Shown: positions 44,279 through 56,854, numbered from the stretch's first letter. The stretch is DNA of 64,000 nucleotides from Sparassis latifolia (GCA_018466975.1 CM031556.1:4092001-4156000), one strand, 5' to 3'. The notes: generated by a model from the letters alone, not told the origin. A program made the numbers and translations.

Positions 44279-47200
44279 ATGCCTGCCCCGACCTTCGCTG
44301 CATTATCCTTGACAGAATTAATCGCAATCCGTGCTCGTAAGTGTTCTCATTCGAGCTGTCATCGGGTGGTCACTGGGTACTCTTCTTTCAGGGGATCAGC
44401 CTACAGATGTCGCGTTCTACACTGGTATAGATGAGCCAGGAAGCCCTCTTAGATCTCTCACGTACGCATCTCGTCAACTTGACTGCCAATTCTAGAAGTC
44501 ACACTACCGACGTGAATTCAGATATTCTCAAGTCCAGCGAGGCGTGGACCGCCTTTGCGCGTATTATGCAGCACTGAATCTGGTGCCGCCCCCGGCAGCA
44601 GAAGGCTCTTGCCCCCAACGATCGATCGCTGTTTTCACATCTACCGCCATAGATGAATCTCTGTTAGAAATTGCACTTGCTAAGCTCACGTTGGCGCCGC
44701 TCCTGCTATCCGTCAATAACTCTGTCCCCGCCGTAGCGCATCTTTGCAAGCTCACCAAGGCCACTCATCTCATTTATGGGTCCAAATTCCCAGCAGAAGC
44801 CAAAGAAGCCCAGAGAATTCTGGCTGAGGAGGGATATCCGCTAGAGATCATTGCGGAGCGGCGCTTTCCGCTGTGGGGACCTGGAGGAGTCGACGAAGCT
44901 AACATAAAGCCTTACCCTGCCATGTTAACTCCTCAAGAAGAATACAAACGAACCGCTGTGATCCTTCATTCTTCAGGATCTGTAAGCATGTGCTCGTATT
45001 TTGCCCACCAATAACTCAGCCGTGTTGGTTCGTGCTCCTTAGACCGGCTTCCCCAAACCTGTATTTATCACTCACAAGGGTCTGATCGCGAACTTGCATG
45101 GCTACGTTCCGAGGGTGCCAGGATTTAGCGCTCTTCCCGTATACCACGGCTTCGGCCATTACAGCGTGTACGTTTATCTCTGATTTTTATCTGGTACTAC
45201 TTACATAAACGTATTCACGGCCTCGCATAGATTCCGCTGCTGCTATAATGCCGTGCCGTTCACGCTGATTCCACCGCATCTGCCCTTGACCTCTGCGAAC
45301 ATCTGCAGGATAATCAAGGCTTCTCCCGCGCGTTGCAGACAATGCTTTGCTGTCCCATACGTGATCAAGGTTCGCCATTCAGTTTGATTGAATATAAGTA
45401 CGTGGAAGTGACCGTCGTCGTAGCTTCTCGGAGAAACCGAAGAAGGAACTCGAGCACTGGCGGATTTCGATATTGTTGTATTCTCTGGCGCTGCCTTGCC
45501 TGTACGTGTGGCCGTTCGCTTTTTTCACGAAATCTCGCTGAGAGGCAATATTTTGTAGGATGATCTTGGGGAAAGGCTCACGGCTGCCGGTGTGAATCTC
45601 GTCAGCATATACGGGACGACAGAGGTATGAAACTCCGATATCGTTGTGCGTTCTGCGATTGAGCGTTGCATCACACCCTAGACGGGTTCCCTGCTGCATT
45701 CCAAGAGAGACTACGCAAATGACAAGTCTTGGAACTGGGTCCGAGCAGAGGGACTGATCTTAGATTACCTGAAGATGGAGGAACGCGGTTCGAACACGTA
45801 CGAGACCGTTGTCAAGGAGGGCTGGCCTGCCAAGATCCAAACAAATCGCCCCGACGGGTCGTATGCGACGAAAGATCTTTTTGTCCGACACAAGGAACAT
45901 CATAACTGGTACAAGTATGTGGGACGGTTGGACGATACTCTCGTGCAGGTGCTGGGCGAGAAAACAAACCCAGGTATGCACAACAAACTGATACTGAGTG
46001 TTGTCACTGAGAGTCCTCGTTCGTCCTAGTCCCGATTGAGCTTGCTATCCGGGGAAATAGTCCGTATGTAGAGGAGGCCATTGTCTTTGGGGAGGGACGG
46101 CCGCAAGTTGGGTGTTTGATCCTGCCGTCTGAGTTCGGCAAGAACTTGTCGAAGGACCGCGTCGCCTTCTTGGAGAAGGTTTGGCCTGTAATAGAGGACG
46201 CAAACGCGCAGGCGCCGACGCACTCTCGCTTACTTCCTGAGATGGTGCACATTCTAGAGTAAGCCGGTGTTTTACTCGTCTGGTAGACTCGGTGGTCTAA
46301 TTGCTCAGCCTCGTTTAGCCATGGGACACAGGCCAGTATATTTGTACCAATGACGAATATTTTGTGTCTTAAGCTCTTCTGCAGATACCTGTTGCCACGA
46401 AGATGACTATCCTTAGACCTGCATGCTACGCGAAGTTCAAAGATATCATAGGTATGCAAATGTATTAACCATCATACGTCAGCCTCTAATGATGACGTTA
46501 CACCCGATTGTAAGATTCGGTCTACGACCGCTTCGAGAATGGTACTGGGTCGACAAAGCTCGATCTTTCTAAAGCAGAGCTGCAGGAATTCATCTACAAA
46601 GCCATTGTCCAGACGCTTGGCGCATCGAAAGCCACGAAACTCACCAAGTCCACTGACTTGTTTGCTTTTGGCGTGGATTCTCTTCAGGCAACAAGAATTC
46701 GCAACATTTGTCAGAAGGAATTGGAACTCAATGGACATACGCTAGTCCAAAATGGTGCCTATTTCTTTTTTTTCTGATATCGGGTGAACTAATCGAAGGA
46801 GCTGAATAAGTTGTGTATGAGAACCCTTCCATTGAAAAGTCCGTGATGCCGTTCTACCTGAATGTAGCCGAATCGCGAGCTGAGATGCACTCGACAGGCT
46901 GTCCGATTACATTATGGCTGTACGAGCTGGGGGTGATGCTGCGAAGTCGGATGAACAGCAGCAAGCTACGATGTTGATTATGGTGGACAAGTGGAGCTCA
47001 AAATTCGACGTCAAGACGATGCCTGCATCGAATGGAGTTGAGACCGAGGCAGGTCCACAGGCGGTGGTATGTCACGCGCACTCAGCATTCATTATGCTTA
47101 ACCTCCGCTCAATTTCGCGCATGAAAACTTTCAGGTACTTACTGGTGCTACTGGTTCTCTCGGCGCACATATTCTCCAGCAACTGGTGTCTCTGCCGAAT

Positions 47201-48461
47201 GTTACTAAGGTCGTCTGTCTCTCCCGTGCAAATTCTCATGCAGAATCACTCGAGCGTCTACGTCATTCTCTGGACCTACGCAGACTCAGTTTGACGCAGG
47301 AACAGTGGGTTAAAGTAGAGTCGTTCGCTGCCAATGTTAACCAAGATAAGCTGGGGTTGACTGAAGACGAGTATGCGAGTATACTCACTCAAGCGACCAC
47401 CGTCGTTCATGTCAGTGTATTTGTGTCATCCGCTCTGCTTGTGCTGACCCGACCGGAACCCCTAGAATGCGTGGCCCGTGAATTTCAATCTGAGTGTCGA
47501 CTCCTTCGACGAGCACGTCGGCGGGGCAGTCAACTTGATAAACCTGTGTCTGCGTTCCACGAAGAGCCCTCTGCCTTCCTTCTATTTCAGCTCTTCTATT
47601 GCTACCCGAACTGGGTCCCTCGATCTGGTGTGCACGGAAGATTTCTCAGCTTCCCCGTCCACCGCCAATGGTACGGGATATGGCAGGAGCAAGTGGATCG
47701 TGGAGAAGGTGTGTGAGCGTGCAGGGAAGCAGACACCTGTGCACGTAGGAGTCCTACGTATCGGCCAACTTGCTGGAGACACGAAGAGGTAAATATTCGA
47801 CTAGTTTGGGTCTCACATTCCACTGATACGGAAGCTCGATAGCGGCGTTTGGAATGAGACCGAAGCGTGGCCCTTGATGTTCAAAGCGGTAAAGACAACT
47901 GGTGCTCTTCCCCGGATTAGTGAGGTTCGCACCTTCACCCATTGTTCGGCGAGTCAGTGTTCAGTGACTTGTTACAGTGGCCTTCTTGGCTCCCGGTGGA
48001 TATAGCGGCCAGCGGCATAGTTGAGATTGTCACGCAACCTCAATCGCCCAAGGCTGCCGTGTATCACATCTTGAACCACAAGCTGACCACTTGGGACACC
48101 GTGCTCGCGGGCCTGAAGCAAGCCGGCGTGCAGTTTGACGTTGTAGACAGTGCCGAATGGCTGGATCGTCTTGCCAGATCGGATTCCGACTTCCAGACCA
48201 ACCCGGCAGTGAAGTTGCTGGTGCGTAAATTCGTCCTAGCTGCAATGCGATTGCGATGTGGTAATTCTGACAATGTCTTCATGACCGCAGGCGTACTACC
48301 GTGAACGGTTTGGCAAGTTAAGCGACCACCCTCCAATCCAGTTCAGCATCGACGGCACGAGCCAGGTTTCCCCAAGCATAGCGGCGTGTAAACCTGTCTC
48401 AGAAGAGCTGATCGGTAGATGGGTGCAACATTGGCGTGACGTGGGCTTCCTGGAAGTCTAA
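44279..48461 (+). CDS. NRPS-like reductase (adenylation-thiolation-reductase)
   Basis: Multi-exon gene starting at ATG 44279 (exons 44279-44336, 44392-44461, 44522 onward) and ending at TAA 48459-48461, roughly 1,090 aa. Adenylation core: SSGSTGFPKP, VFSGAALP, SIYGTTETG and KYVGRLDD. Thiolation domain: DLFAFGVDSLQATRIR with the phosphopantetheine Ser. Reductase domain: LTGATGSLGAHILQQL (NADPH site), NAWPVNFN and the catalytic YGRSKWIVE (Tyr and Lys). The C-terminal segment includes EWPSWLPVDIAASGI. There is no condensation domain, so it should activate a carboxylic acid as an adenylate, load it on the carrier and release it reductively as an aldehyde or alcohol. The family resembles alpha-aminoadipate reductase and fungal carboxylic acid reductases; the substrate is unknown. 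Two dienelactone hydrolases follow. Confidence 0.9.
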
Positions 48462-48904
48462 TTGAACGAAGGTTCCTCCATTTGGTGACGGCCACTGTCT
48501 GATGCGTCTTACGGACGACAGTTGAAGCGTTAATTCCCAAAGATGTCTGTACTGTTATTTACTGCTTATGGATTGACAGAGGGATGTTTCTATGTGCGAT
48601 ATTCCGCGAGCGCACTGGTGTGAAAGCCAAAGGTGTGAAAGGTGTTGAGATCCGAGGCACGCATGTAAGTAAACCGTAAAGTCAGTCGTCGAGATGGTTG
48701 CACGACTAGGCATTCCGGGAAATGATTTTAGGACCAATCATAAACGACATATGACGGAGTAAGTTGGGTATAAAGCCCATCCATCACAGGATGGACATAG
48801 AGCACAAAAAACTTCGGCACGCGGTTGAGCGCGTGCACATAGCTGTCAAATTACTTCGAATAACAACGCATCACATCGCGCAAACTCCGAGTAATCGCGT
48901 ACCC

Positions 48905-50024
48905 TCATGCACAGAATAGATCAAACCAACTGAGAATGCTCCGCGCGCTTGTCTCCTTTGCCCACTCTGCGGACCACCGACGTCAGACATCAACTGAGCA
49001 GAACCAAGAATCACGTACTGGCAACAGGTTCGCGCAAATTTCCCCACATCGCAAACCCGTGCGCGACGCCAGAAAAGACTTGCACATGGTAAGTCGTCTT
49101 GTTCTCGACGAGTATGTCTACTGCCCTCCGACGTTTCTCGCTCGGGAACGCGTAGTCATCCTCTGGGTTCAGAAATGTTGTCAAAAACTAGGACACGGAG
49201 GCATAGTATCGCGTACCCGAACACGACAGCAGCAACGGCTCTGTGTAACAATTAGTTGAGTATATCTGAGTTTTCAGGAAGGACACGTACTCCTTGCGCG
49301 CCGGAAATGCTCTTCATCGAGGAATACGGGGTGGGCAAAAGCTCCTGCATCAAGTTAAATAAGGTCACTCATTCTGCAGCATGGATGAGGGCACTACCTG
49401 CAGAGATCCAGTCATATGCGACGCAATCCAGCACGAACGGTGCGCCAAAGCAATATCCTACCATGACATTTGAGTGAGGTGCATGCTGACCATAGCGACC
49501 AGACGCACCAGCAGCGACCCATTTCGTGTCCGGAGTACCTGCAGAACGGTGAGGTGAGCGTTAGTGGAACATTCATTGTTAGTAGTCCCACCATATTGCT
49601 CCTTAACCGCCTCGAGCCAACGGGGCACCATCTCGTTGGCTTGCGCGACCTTGGGCTCGACCCACTCGCTGACTTGGAAGCCAGGCTTGCTAACGTGCTT
49701 GCTGATCGAATCGCCGACGAAGTAATCCAGAGCGAGGACAAGGTAGCCTGTGCGGACTAAACTTAGCATTGCCGGCGCCCCGAATACGTAGCGCGCGCGC
49801 GCACCGTTGGACGCCCAGTAGTCCATGACCAGCTGTGCATTCAAGAACATCGGGCCATAGACGTCCGAAAAGTATAGGATGATCTTCTTGGTGTCTTCGG
49901 CATCGGTCGGACACGCGATATATGTGTCGATCCCGGCTATCTTCTCGACAGTCCCACGAGCACTACCAGTATGCTCGACGGTCTTAATGCAGCACGTACT
50001 GGATGGAGCAGCTAGGACTACCAT
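48905..50024 (-). CDS. Dienelactone hydrolase family protein, copy 1
   Basis: ATG 50024 (MVVLAAPSSTCCIKTVEHTG), stop 48905. Exons join ASNG-YLVLALDYFVGD, EQYG-TPDTKWVAAG and the nucleophile elbow GYCFGAPFVLD. The C-terminal part contains RRRAVDILVENKTTYHVQVF and SGVAHGF, which carries the catalytic His. The last exon ends WAKETSARSILSWFDLFCA. An alpha/beta hydrolase with a Cys-Asp-His triad; family members open lactones or esters, and the physiological substrate in fungi is usually unknown. A second copy lies 1.5 kb upstream in the same orientation with the same exon structure. It ends 444 bp after the convergent reductase gene. Confidence 0.87.
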
Positions 50025-51569
50025 TCTGGCAATGCACTGGGGATAGAGGGCAGAGACAGAGAGTATTGGAGAGGGATAACGACGAGGCACAAAGACTGGT
50101 AGTTGATCAAGCTTTTAAGTCCACTCCATAGGAGCCCTAGTCTGGGCCTGAAGATCCCAAGTCTCTATCTCGCGACGTACGAAGAAAGAGAATTGACCTG
50201 GGTGGCCGGTGATAGCTCATACTGCAGGTAGCTTCCTCGCTATGTGCGGAGAAGCTGAACATCAGTCTGCTGCACTGACGCAGTCAGTGCACAAATTTGT
50301 GAGTGGAACCAGAAGCTTAAGGAACATAGGCTTTTACCGGCTGACAGTGGAGCGGTTGCGAAGAATCCGCACCAGGACCGGGGTAAGAAGGGATTGTGAC
50401 ACAAGATGCACAAGATAGAAGGGAGGACGGTGGATTTAGTTTGTTTGCTGTAAGACGAGACTCATTGGCTAGATCCGGAAGAACATACGGTCGGTTTGCT
50501 GCGGTGATAGCTCTTGCGGTGAGGAAGAAGGAGCCAAAATTTGCACGGTTGACACGATGAGTCACTAGAAGCCCACTTTCAACGAACTAAGACGTAGTGC
50601 ACTATAAGCAATGGCACGCATGCAACCCTACGTCAGTCATACAGCAGAGGATCTACCTCACCTTACTGCGGTGTTGACCTCCACCTTGCCGTGTATCACA
50701 AATGGGGTGACCAAATTCCTATGAGCCTCATCACGCCTCATCGGTCAATTCGCCAATTTCCATGGCTATTACAAGCAAGTAGAAGCGGCTTACGCTCCCC
50801 GAGTCGATAGATAACTCTTGGACGCAATGTGCTTGCTTAACTGGTAATACAGTTCACACCGGATCGTGCAGGCTGCATCGCAATTGCACTTCGTCCACAG
50901 CAATGGATTGCCGCGCAACCTTTCCTAAGTGGGATACGGGCATTCATAGGCTTCCATCGTACCTAAGGACCTGGCCGTCCAGATCTGGTACTCTGTATGA
51001 AGTCTGACAAGACCATTCAGCGAAGAACAGTCTTCAGCTGATAGTGACATACCAAATTTGCGCACAGTCGCTCTTATTTGGCAGTTTTTGAGATCATAGC
51101 CTATTACCTGGCTGGTATCTAGGTTTTCCATGCGGCACTTCACCGACACCATTTGAATGCGTTCAGTGCGCACATATGACGGGAACCCAGGAACAATGCG
51201 GGAAAATGTTGTAGCTACGAACGTTAGAAAATATCAGGAGCGCCGCGTTTGACACTATGTCGTCACGGTCGTGGTGGTACAGTTGACGTCGACAAGCGCG
51301 GGAGTGATGCGCGTGGCACGTGATAGCGTCGCGTCGCGTCGACCTACACTGGGAGGGACCTGTGAGACGACCGCAACAAAGAACACTACAGCATCGCAGA
51401 GTACGTCGTCTGTCTGAGCACTTAGCCTGAAAGATCTCCACGATGAGGATATAAATACCGAATCAACGTGCTCTACAATTAATGTGACTTCAATGCATGA
51501 TTTACAGGCTGGACGTCACTGATATATATGAGCAAGAAGCCCGCACAATTGCTAGAAACATGCGGACTG
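50025..51569. other. Intergenic stretch between the hydrolase copies
   Basis: About 1.5 kb without a recognisable gene. Promoter sequence for copy 1 is expected near 50030-50150. Confidence 0.4.
50107..50140 (-). promoter_or_regulatory. Candidate core promoter of hydrolase copy 1
   Basis: The minus strand reads TATGGAGTGGACTTAAAAG about 90 bp upstream of the start codon. Copy 2 has TATGGAGCGGTTTTTAAG at the matching distance, so the TATGGAG(C/T)GG plus AT-rich element is shared by both copies. Confidence 0.4.
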
Positions 51570-52709
51570 TTAATTGATAAATAGGTCAAACCAACTGAGG
51601 ATGCCCTCCGCGCTCTTCTCCTTCGCCCACTCTACAGAAGAGTCAACTACTACCAGTCAGCTTGAGAGTGGAAGATGCCACGCACTCGCGATGGGGTCGT
51701 TCACGTTCCCTCGCAAAGCAAAACCGTGAGCAACACCAGAAAAGACTTGGACATGATATTTTGTCTTATTCTCGACAAGGATATCTACGGCTCGGCGGCG
51801 ATTCATAGCGGGGAATGTGTGATCTATCTCTGCGTGCAGACATCTATGAGAAACTTCGAATTCTATGGTCTGAAATGTCATTTGTTACCTGCACATGACA
51901 GCAACAAAGGCTCTGCAGGCATGGTCAGCCCAGCGTGCGACACGAATGGACGGAAAACCACACGTACTCTTCGCGCGACGGAAGTGGCCTTCATCGAGGT
52001 AGGCAGGGTGTGCGAGAGCTCCTGGGTCGCGTTGGCAAGATGTTTCGAGATGTTCGGCCTAAGACATGAGAACAACGTAAATTTACCTGCAGAGATCCAG
52101 TCGGATGCAACGCAGTCCATTACAAATGGGGCACCAAAGCAGTACCCTGCAAAGCTTCATGAAGCTAGGATACACAGCGGAGAGCGAGTATTGACATACC
52201 GACGGTGGCCCACTTCGTGTTCGGGGAATCTACACGTGAAGGGTCAGCAACAGATGAAGAGGATCAGTAAACCGCATGTACCGTATTGCTCCCTCACGGC
52301 CTTGAGCCAAGGAGAAATCATCAGGACGGCTTTCTCCATCTTGGGTTTGACCCAATCTCCCATAATGAACCCTGGCGTCCCGACATACTTACCGACCGCA
52401 TCGCCTTCGAAGTAGTCCGGGGCGAGTACGAGATAGCCTGAGGAGGCGGAGTATCATTAGTGTCGTGAACAAGTATCGGCGCGGCGCACCGTTGGATGCC
52501 CAGTAATCCATGATGAGCTGCGAATTCAAAAATATGGGGCCGTAGACGTCCGCGAAAAACAGGATGATCTTCCTCGAATCTTGAGGATCGGCTGTGCCTA
52601 CGATGTAAGTATCGATACCCGCGATCTTCTCTATGGTCCCGCGAGCAGTGCCAGTGTGCTCGACCGTCTTGATGCAACAATTGCTAGGCGCTGTAGCCAG
52701 GGTTGCCAT
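51570..52709 (-). CDS. Dienelactone hydrolase family protein, copy 2
   Basis: ATG 52709 (MATLATAPSNCCIKTVEHTG), stop TAA 51570-51572. Same exon-intron plan as copy 1: ASNG-YLVLAPDYFEGDAVGKY, then GYCFGAPFVMDCVASDW with the Cys nucleophile, RRRAVDILVENKTKYHVQVF, SGVAHGFALRG with the His, and the final exon WAKEKSAEGILSWFDLFIN. It is an intact paralogue of copy 1, differing throughout but collinear, so the duplication is not very recent. It probably hydrolyses a lactone or ester; a role alongside the neighbouring reductase is inference from position only. Confidence 0.87.
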
Positions 52710-53141
52710 GGTTCCGAATCCACAGCACACCAGCTGGAAGGTGGGAGATGGAGAAGGGGTCACAACGCAGCAGTGTTGTGGGCACTGGTCTTAAAAACCG
52801 CTCCATACGCGTACGGACCGAGCGATGGCTATATCTCATCTCGTGGTCAGAATGATCAAACCGATATAGATGAGCGGAAATGGGGAACAACATCTTATGT
52901 AGCTCATGTTCGCAAAACGCTGGGAAGGCAAGGAAAGGATGTCGCATTAACAGACGAGTAACAACATTAGGTGAGTGAGAATGCACGAGATCATAAGAAC
53001 GGGTACACTATACCAACTGACAGAAGATAGCGATAGATACACGCCATGGTAGAAATACACTGTATGTTACAATACAAGCGAAGGTGCGGGTGCTGCCTTC
53101 AGATTCAATGATACAATCGGTGGGGGTGGTGTCACGCTTGG

Positions 53142-55194
53142 TTAGGTTTGGGTTGATGGTTTCTGAGATGACAGATGGTCCAGCGAGAAGGGGTTGTGAC
53201 TGGCAGGACCCGTTCGTTGAGCCGCGAGACGCCCAGCTTGAGTGTATCCGAACCTAGTTTACCGTCAGCAGGTCAATCCGTGCAGCAGCAATGCGCGAAA
53301 CGTACCGGAGCATTCCGGCGTTGCCGAAAGTATCCGAACCGTCGTCGCCACGAGCAGCGAACAGGTCTGCTAGGTTCGCATGGGTCTGATCGGCCCGCAT
53401 ACGCTGACCGGTTGACTGAGGCTGTGAAGGTGCAGGGGGGGCGCTGGCAGCCGTCTCCCGGTTGACATATGTACCTTGAAGATTGAAAGACATGGGACTG
53501 CTCGTCTGCTGTGGTTGGAGAGGGGGGGCGGATGCCGACGGGCCGTGAGCAAATGGATTGTTCGATCTGAACGATATAAATAATGATGACCTAGTTATCA
53601 GTCAATACAATGTTACATCACCCAATAGCAGTTGGTTGGGCCACCAACGGCTGCTGCTGCTGTTGGAGTAATTGTTGTTGACGCAACCACTCTTCTTGCT
53701 GGGCCTGGGCCTGCTGTTGAAGGATCCACTCAACCTACCAGGTCGTTAGCTTTAGAACCCTTTCTACATAGAACATACTTACTTGCATCGCTTCCTCCTG
53801 GGCCTGTTGTTGCCACGGGTTGAACGACGAAAATTGTGGCTGTATTGAAGTAAATTGAGGCTGCATCGCGGTAAACTGAGGCTGCACGGAGGTGAACTGG
53901 GGCTGCAACGACGTATATTGAGGCTGCAAGGACGTCATCTGCGGTTGAAAGGCCGTATACTGAGGTTGAACGTTGGACGTATACTGCAATGGCAGCGACG
54001 CATCGATCAGCTGCCCTTCGACAGTAGGAGGCCTACCATCATGTTAGCGCCGAGCAGAACATTACCTTGGAATATACTCACAACTGGTTCTGCACGTCAA
54101 ACAACGCTGCAGAGTTCGCGCCCGCGAGCGCCTTCGCCATGCGCTCTTCTTCCGCCTGGCTCAGCTTGATGGCCCGTTGTATGTCCTTCTCCTCCGCGGT
54201 CGCGCGCTCCTGTGCAACGCTCCGCTTGCTCTCCTCAAGCGCCCTGTGTAAATCCTCGTCTTCCTTGTGCCTATGGCCAGCCACAGGCGTCAGGCTCCGG
54301 CTCCTGCTGTTGCTTCGGTCATCCCAGTCGTCATCATCATCAGCCGAACGCCGACCACGCATGCGCTGGTACATCTGCGCTCGATTTCGCCGCTCCTGCT
54401 GCATCAGCTTGTCGTCCATCAGCAGGTTCGTGATGTCCTTCGCCTTCTGCCGCACGTTCTGGCCTTGGTCCTTGTCGTCCTCGTCCACGTACTGGAACTC
54501 CCGCAGGGTCTTGATTACGTATAGGTTGTTGCGGAAGTACATGATCACGTTTTCCGACCCGGAGTGCAGTAGATAGTCGAGAAGCACGAGAGACTGCACA
54601 TCGGCGGAGATGAGTGGGTGAGGCTCAGCAAGCGGACACTGAGCGCACCTTGAAGACGTGTCGCCAGTACTTGCCCTTGTCATTCAGCCGCTTGTCCATC
54701 ACCTCCATGATCTCAACAAAATCGACACTGTAAGAGGTTCCGCAATGAGCCACCGTGACCAGAGGTCATAGTATGAATAGCATAAAATTTTCAGGACGGA
54801 GTGCCGAGAAGCACTCCCTACCCGTCGTCAGAATGTGACAACCAACCGCAACGCTTATGTCGCGACTCAGCAAAGCCACACGGAATAGCTCACACGTTCT
54901 GCATTCGCTGAGAAACACATGGTTGCCACCGGTCGCATACAGAAAACTTCCACGAAGCTACGATAGCAAACATAGCTCGTCGGGGAAGCAGATGCAAAAT
55001 TGCTTCGCAGGTGCATAGAACGAAAATACTCACGGGTTATACGTCAACTGAGCAATTTCGTGCATGGCCCTGCCAGAGGGCGGCCACGGGTCGTTCGATG
55101 TCACATCTCTGACCTTTGTCTGCGTGTGTGAGTATCCATGGGTGTAGTTCTTAACCACCCGAAGCGTTCCCTTTCCAAAATGCTGAAAGGCCAT
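53142..55194 (-). CDS. ENT1: Epsin (ENTH domain, UIMs, NPF motifs)
   Basis: ATG 55194 (MAFQHFGKGTLRVVKNYTHG), ending at TAA 53142-53144. ENTH domain: VRDVTSNDPWPPSGRAMHEI, VDFVEIMEVMDKRLNDKGKY, then SLVLLDYLLHSGSENVI. Next is an Asp-rich linker with two ubiquitin-interacting motifs (EDLHRALEESKR and DIQRAIKLSQAEEER), then a Gln-rich region with eight-residue tandem repeats, and two NPF motifs (NNPFAHG and HNPFSLD) for EH-domain partners. Introns at 54728-55033 (306 nt, long for this genome) and 54594-54658, plus others in the 3' half. By family it binds PtdIns(4,5)P2, ubiquitinated cargo and clathrin adaptors at the plasma membrane during endocytosis. Divergent from the membrane protein at 55693. 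Confidence 0.92.
53820..53985 (-). repeat. 24-bp coding tandem repeat in epsin
   Basis: About seven units of 24 bp encode the octapeptide pattern QPQ(F/Y)T(S/A)xx. The repeats are imperfect at DNA level but keep frame. It probably forms a flexible Gln-rich spacer before the NPF motifs. Confidence 0.75.
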
Positions 55195-55692
55195 CGAAGA
55201 AAGAGTGAAGGAGATGGGGAGGAGTGGTCCTATAGAAGCCGGGTCAATAATCTAGGTGTGACGCCGGCCCCGACTGCGCAGCCGCCGAATTCCTGTCTCC
55301 GCCGATGTTTACCAAATGTTTCCGCCACTATGACGGGCTGCACAAAAAGAGCGACCCACTCACAAAACGTATCCTTTTGCATATTCTGATTGGAGATGTC
55401 GCAGTGGCTGAAGGGATCTGTCAATTAGAGTCTGAGTGCGAGTCGCACAGCTGCCACCACGTCTTTTCAGGTAATTCGTGATTCGTGATTCGTGATGACA
55501 TCCAACAGCACATGTAATGATTCAACCACGTGATCAAGCGCCAACCTCGCGTCACAAACCGAGAACGTTCGTGTCGCGCTCCGTCGTCTGAATTCTCGAC
55601 TGCTCAGAGGCGCACAGCAAGCTGGACTTGCGACCTAATAATTCGACCGAAGTCATTCGGCAGGACTTCTCTTCCCGTCTACTGGTTTCACA

Positions 55693-56715
55693 ATGAGATT
55701 TCGTGTCGTTCTGTTCATCGCTGGAATCTGTCCACTGGTCTCTGCTGCAACACTTTCTGGGAACCGAAGGCGTCTCTCCGTTGTCTCAGCTCACGGAGAG
55801 AGACGAGGGCTGGGCGACATCTTCGGAGGCTTTGAACCTGATACTCCAGAAGGCGACGGGACGTCGGAACAAGTCTCCACAAACAGCATCGCTACGAAGA
55901 CAGATGGCAATCCGTTCGCTATGTTCAGCCCATTCGGAACGACGACAGATACTTCGACCACAAGGAAGGATGCAGCATCAACCACCAGCATAACTTCCAG
56001 CAGCAAATCTTCCTCTACTACGACACCTCCGCCGTCCACTACCGCTCAGGCGACATACTCTACGCCAACCCCTACCGCAACCAATGCTCCCTCTACGCCC
56101 TCCTCTTCGTCAAGCACCTCCACAACCTGGAAAGTCATTGGCGTCGCAGTCATCGCCGTGGGCGCGGTCGCAGCTATACTACTTGTGACGATGTCCTTTG
56201 ACCACTGGTGGGGCTTTGTGCGTGACGTCGTCTGCCGCAGGCGTCCCCGCGAGGGTGCCGAGGAGTTCGTGCCGGACTGGGAGAAGGCGAGCTGGGACGT
56301 ACGCTTCCCCGCGGACCGCCAGCGGTACCCGTCGTTTGCGTCGCTGCCCGATGCACTCGCGCAGCGGAGAGTAATGTCGGGGGCGGGCCCGGCGGAGGAT
56401 TCCGCGGGAATAGTTCCTGAGGTGTATGCGCATGGTGCGTCAAGTCCGCTGGAGAAGATGGTGTCACCTGGTCCGTTCCGCCGAGTTAGACCCGATCCGT
56501 CCCCGACAGCGACCAGTAACCCTTTCAGCCCGCACCTGAGATCAACCTCTGGCAACCGTTCCAGCCGGCATCCGAGACCAACCTCCGGCAACCATGCCAG
56601 CCCGCGCCCACGACCACCGCCTCGTACTTCAATGGATATCACGTCTCCCACGCCTACAGACGCACCCGTCGCTCCGGCGGACGCGTACGACGGGATCGAA
56701 AAGAACGAGCAGTGA
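55693..56715 (+). CDS. Single-pass membrane protein with Ser/Thr-rich ectodomain
   Basis: An intact 340-codon frame with no intron. A cleavable signal peptide is clear at the N terminus (MRFRVVLFIAGICPLVSA). The next about 130 residues are Ser/Thr/Pro-rich and likely O-mannosylated. A single transmembrane helix follows (VIGVAVIAVGAVAAILLVTM, about residue 152-172), then a basic stop-transfer (RRRPREG) and a cytosolic tail of about 160 residues. The tail has two Arg/Pro/Ser-rich near-repeats (RPTSGN type). This layout resembles fungal cell-wall stress sensors such as Mid2/Wsc, but there is no WSC or other recognised ectodomain, so the sensor role is inference. Confidence 0.7.
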   Translation: MRFRVVLFIAGICPLVSAATLSGNRRRLSVVSAHGERRGLGDIFGGFEPDTPEGDGTSEQVSTNSIATKTDGNPFAMFSPFGTTTDTSTTRKDAASTTSITSSSKSSSTTTPPPSTTAQATYSTPTPTATNAPSTPSSSSSTSTTWKVIGVAVIAVGAVAAILLVTMSFDHWWGFVRDVVCRRRPREGAEEFVPDWEKASWDVRFPADRQRYPSFASLPDALAQRRVMSGAGPAEDSAGIVPEVYAHGASSPLEKMVSPGPFRRVRPDPSPTATSNPFSPHLRSTSGNRSSRHPRPTSGNHASPRPRPPPRTSMDITSPTPTDAPVAPADAYDGIEKNEQ

Positions 56716-56854
56716 CAACGAGCGACTCACAGACAGACGATGCTGGACACCGTAACATGTATTCGTTCCTCGCCTGTAGCGCTAGTCCCCGCCCACAACT
56801 TTGTATCATGCCCCTTGTATATGTTTTGTCTTTCTCGCATCCTACACATCCAGC

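Noticed and set aside
55482..55505. Short triple TTCGTGA repeat between the epsin and membrane-protein genes
   Set aside because: Only three 8-bp units; too short to call an element or binding array.
56046..56651. 201-codon open frame on the minus strand
   Set aside because: It is antisense to the membrane-protein gene and results from its biased Ser/Thr/Pro codons; no family resemblance.
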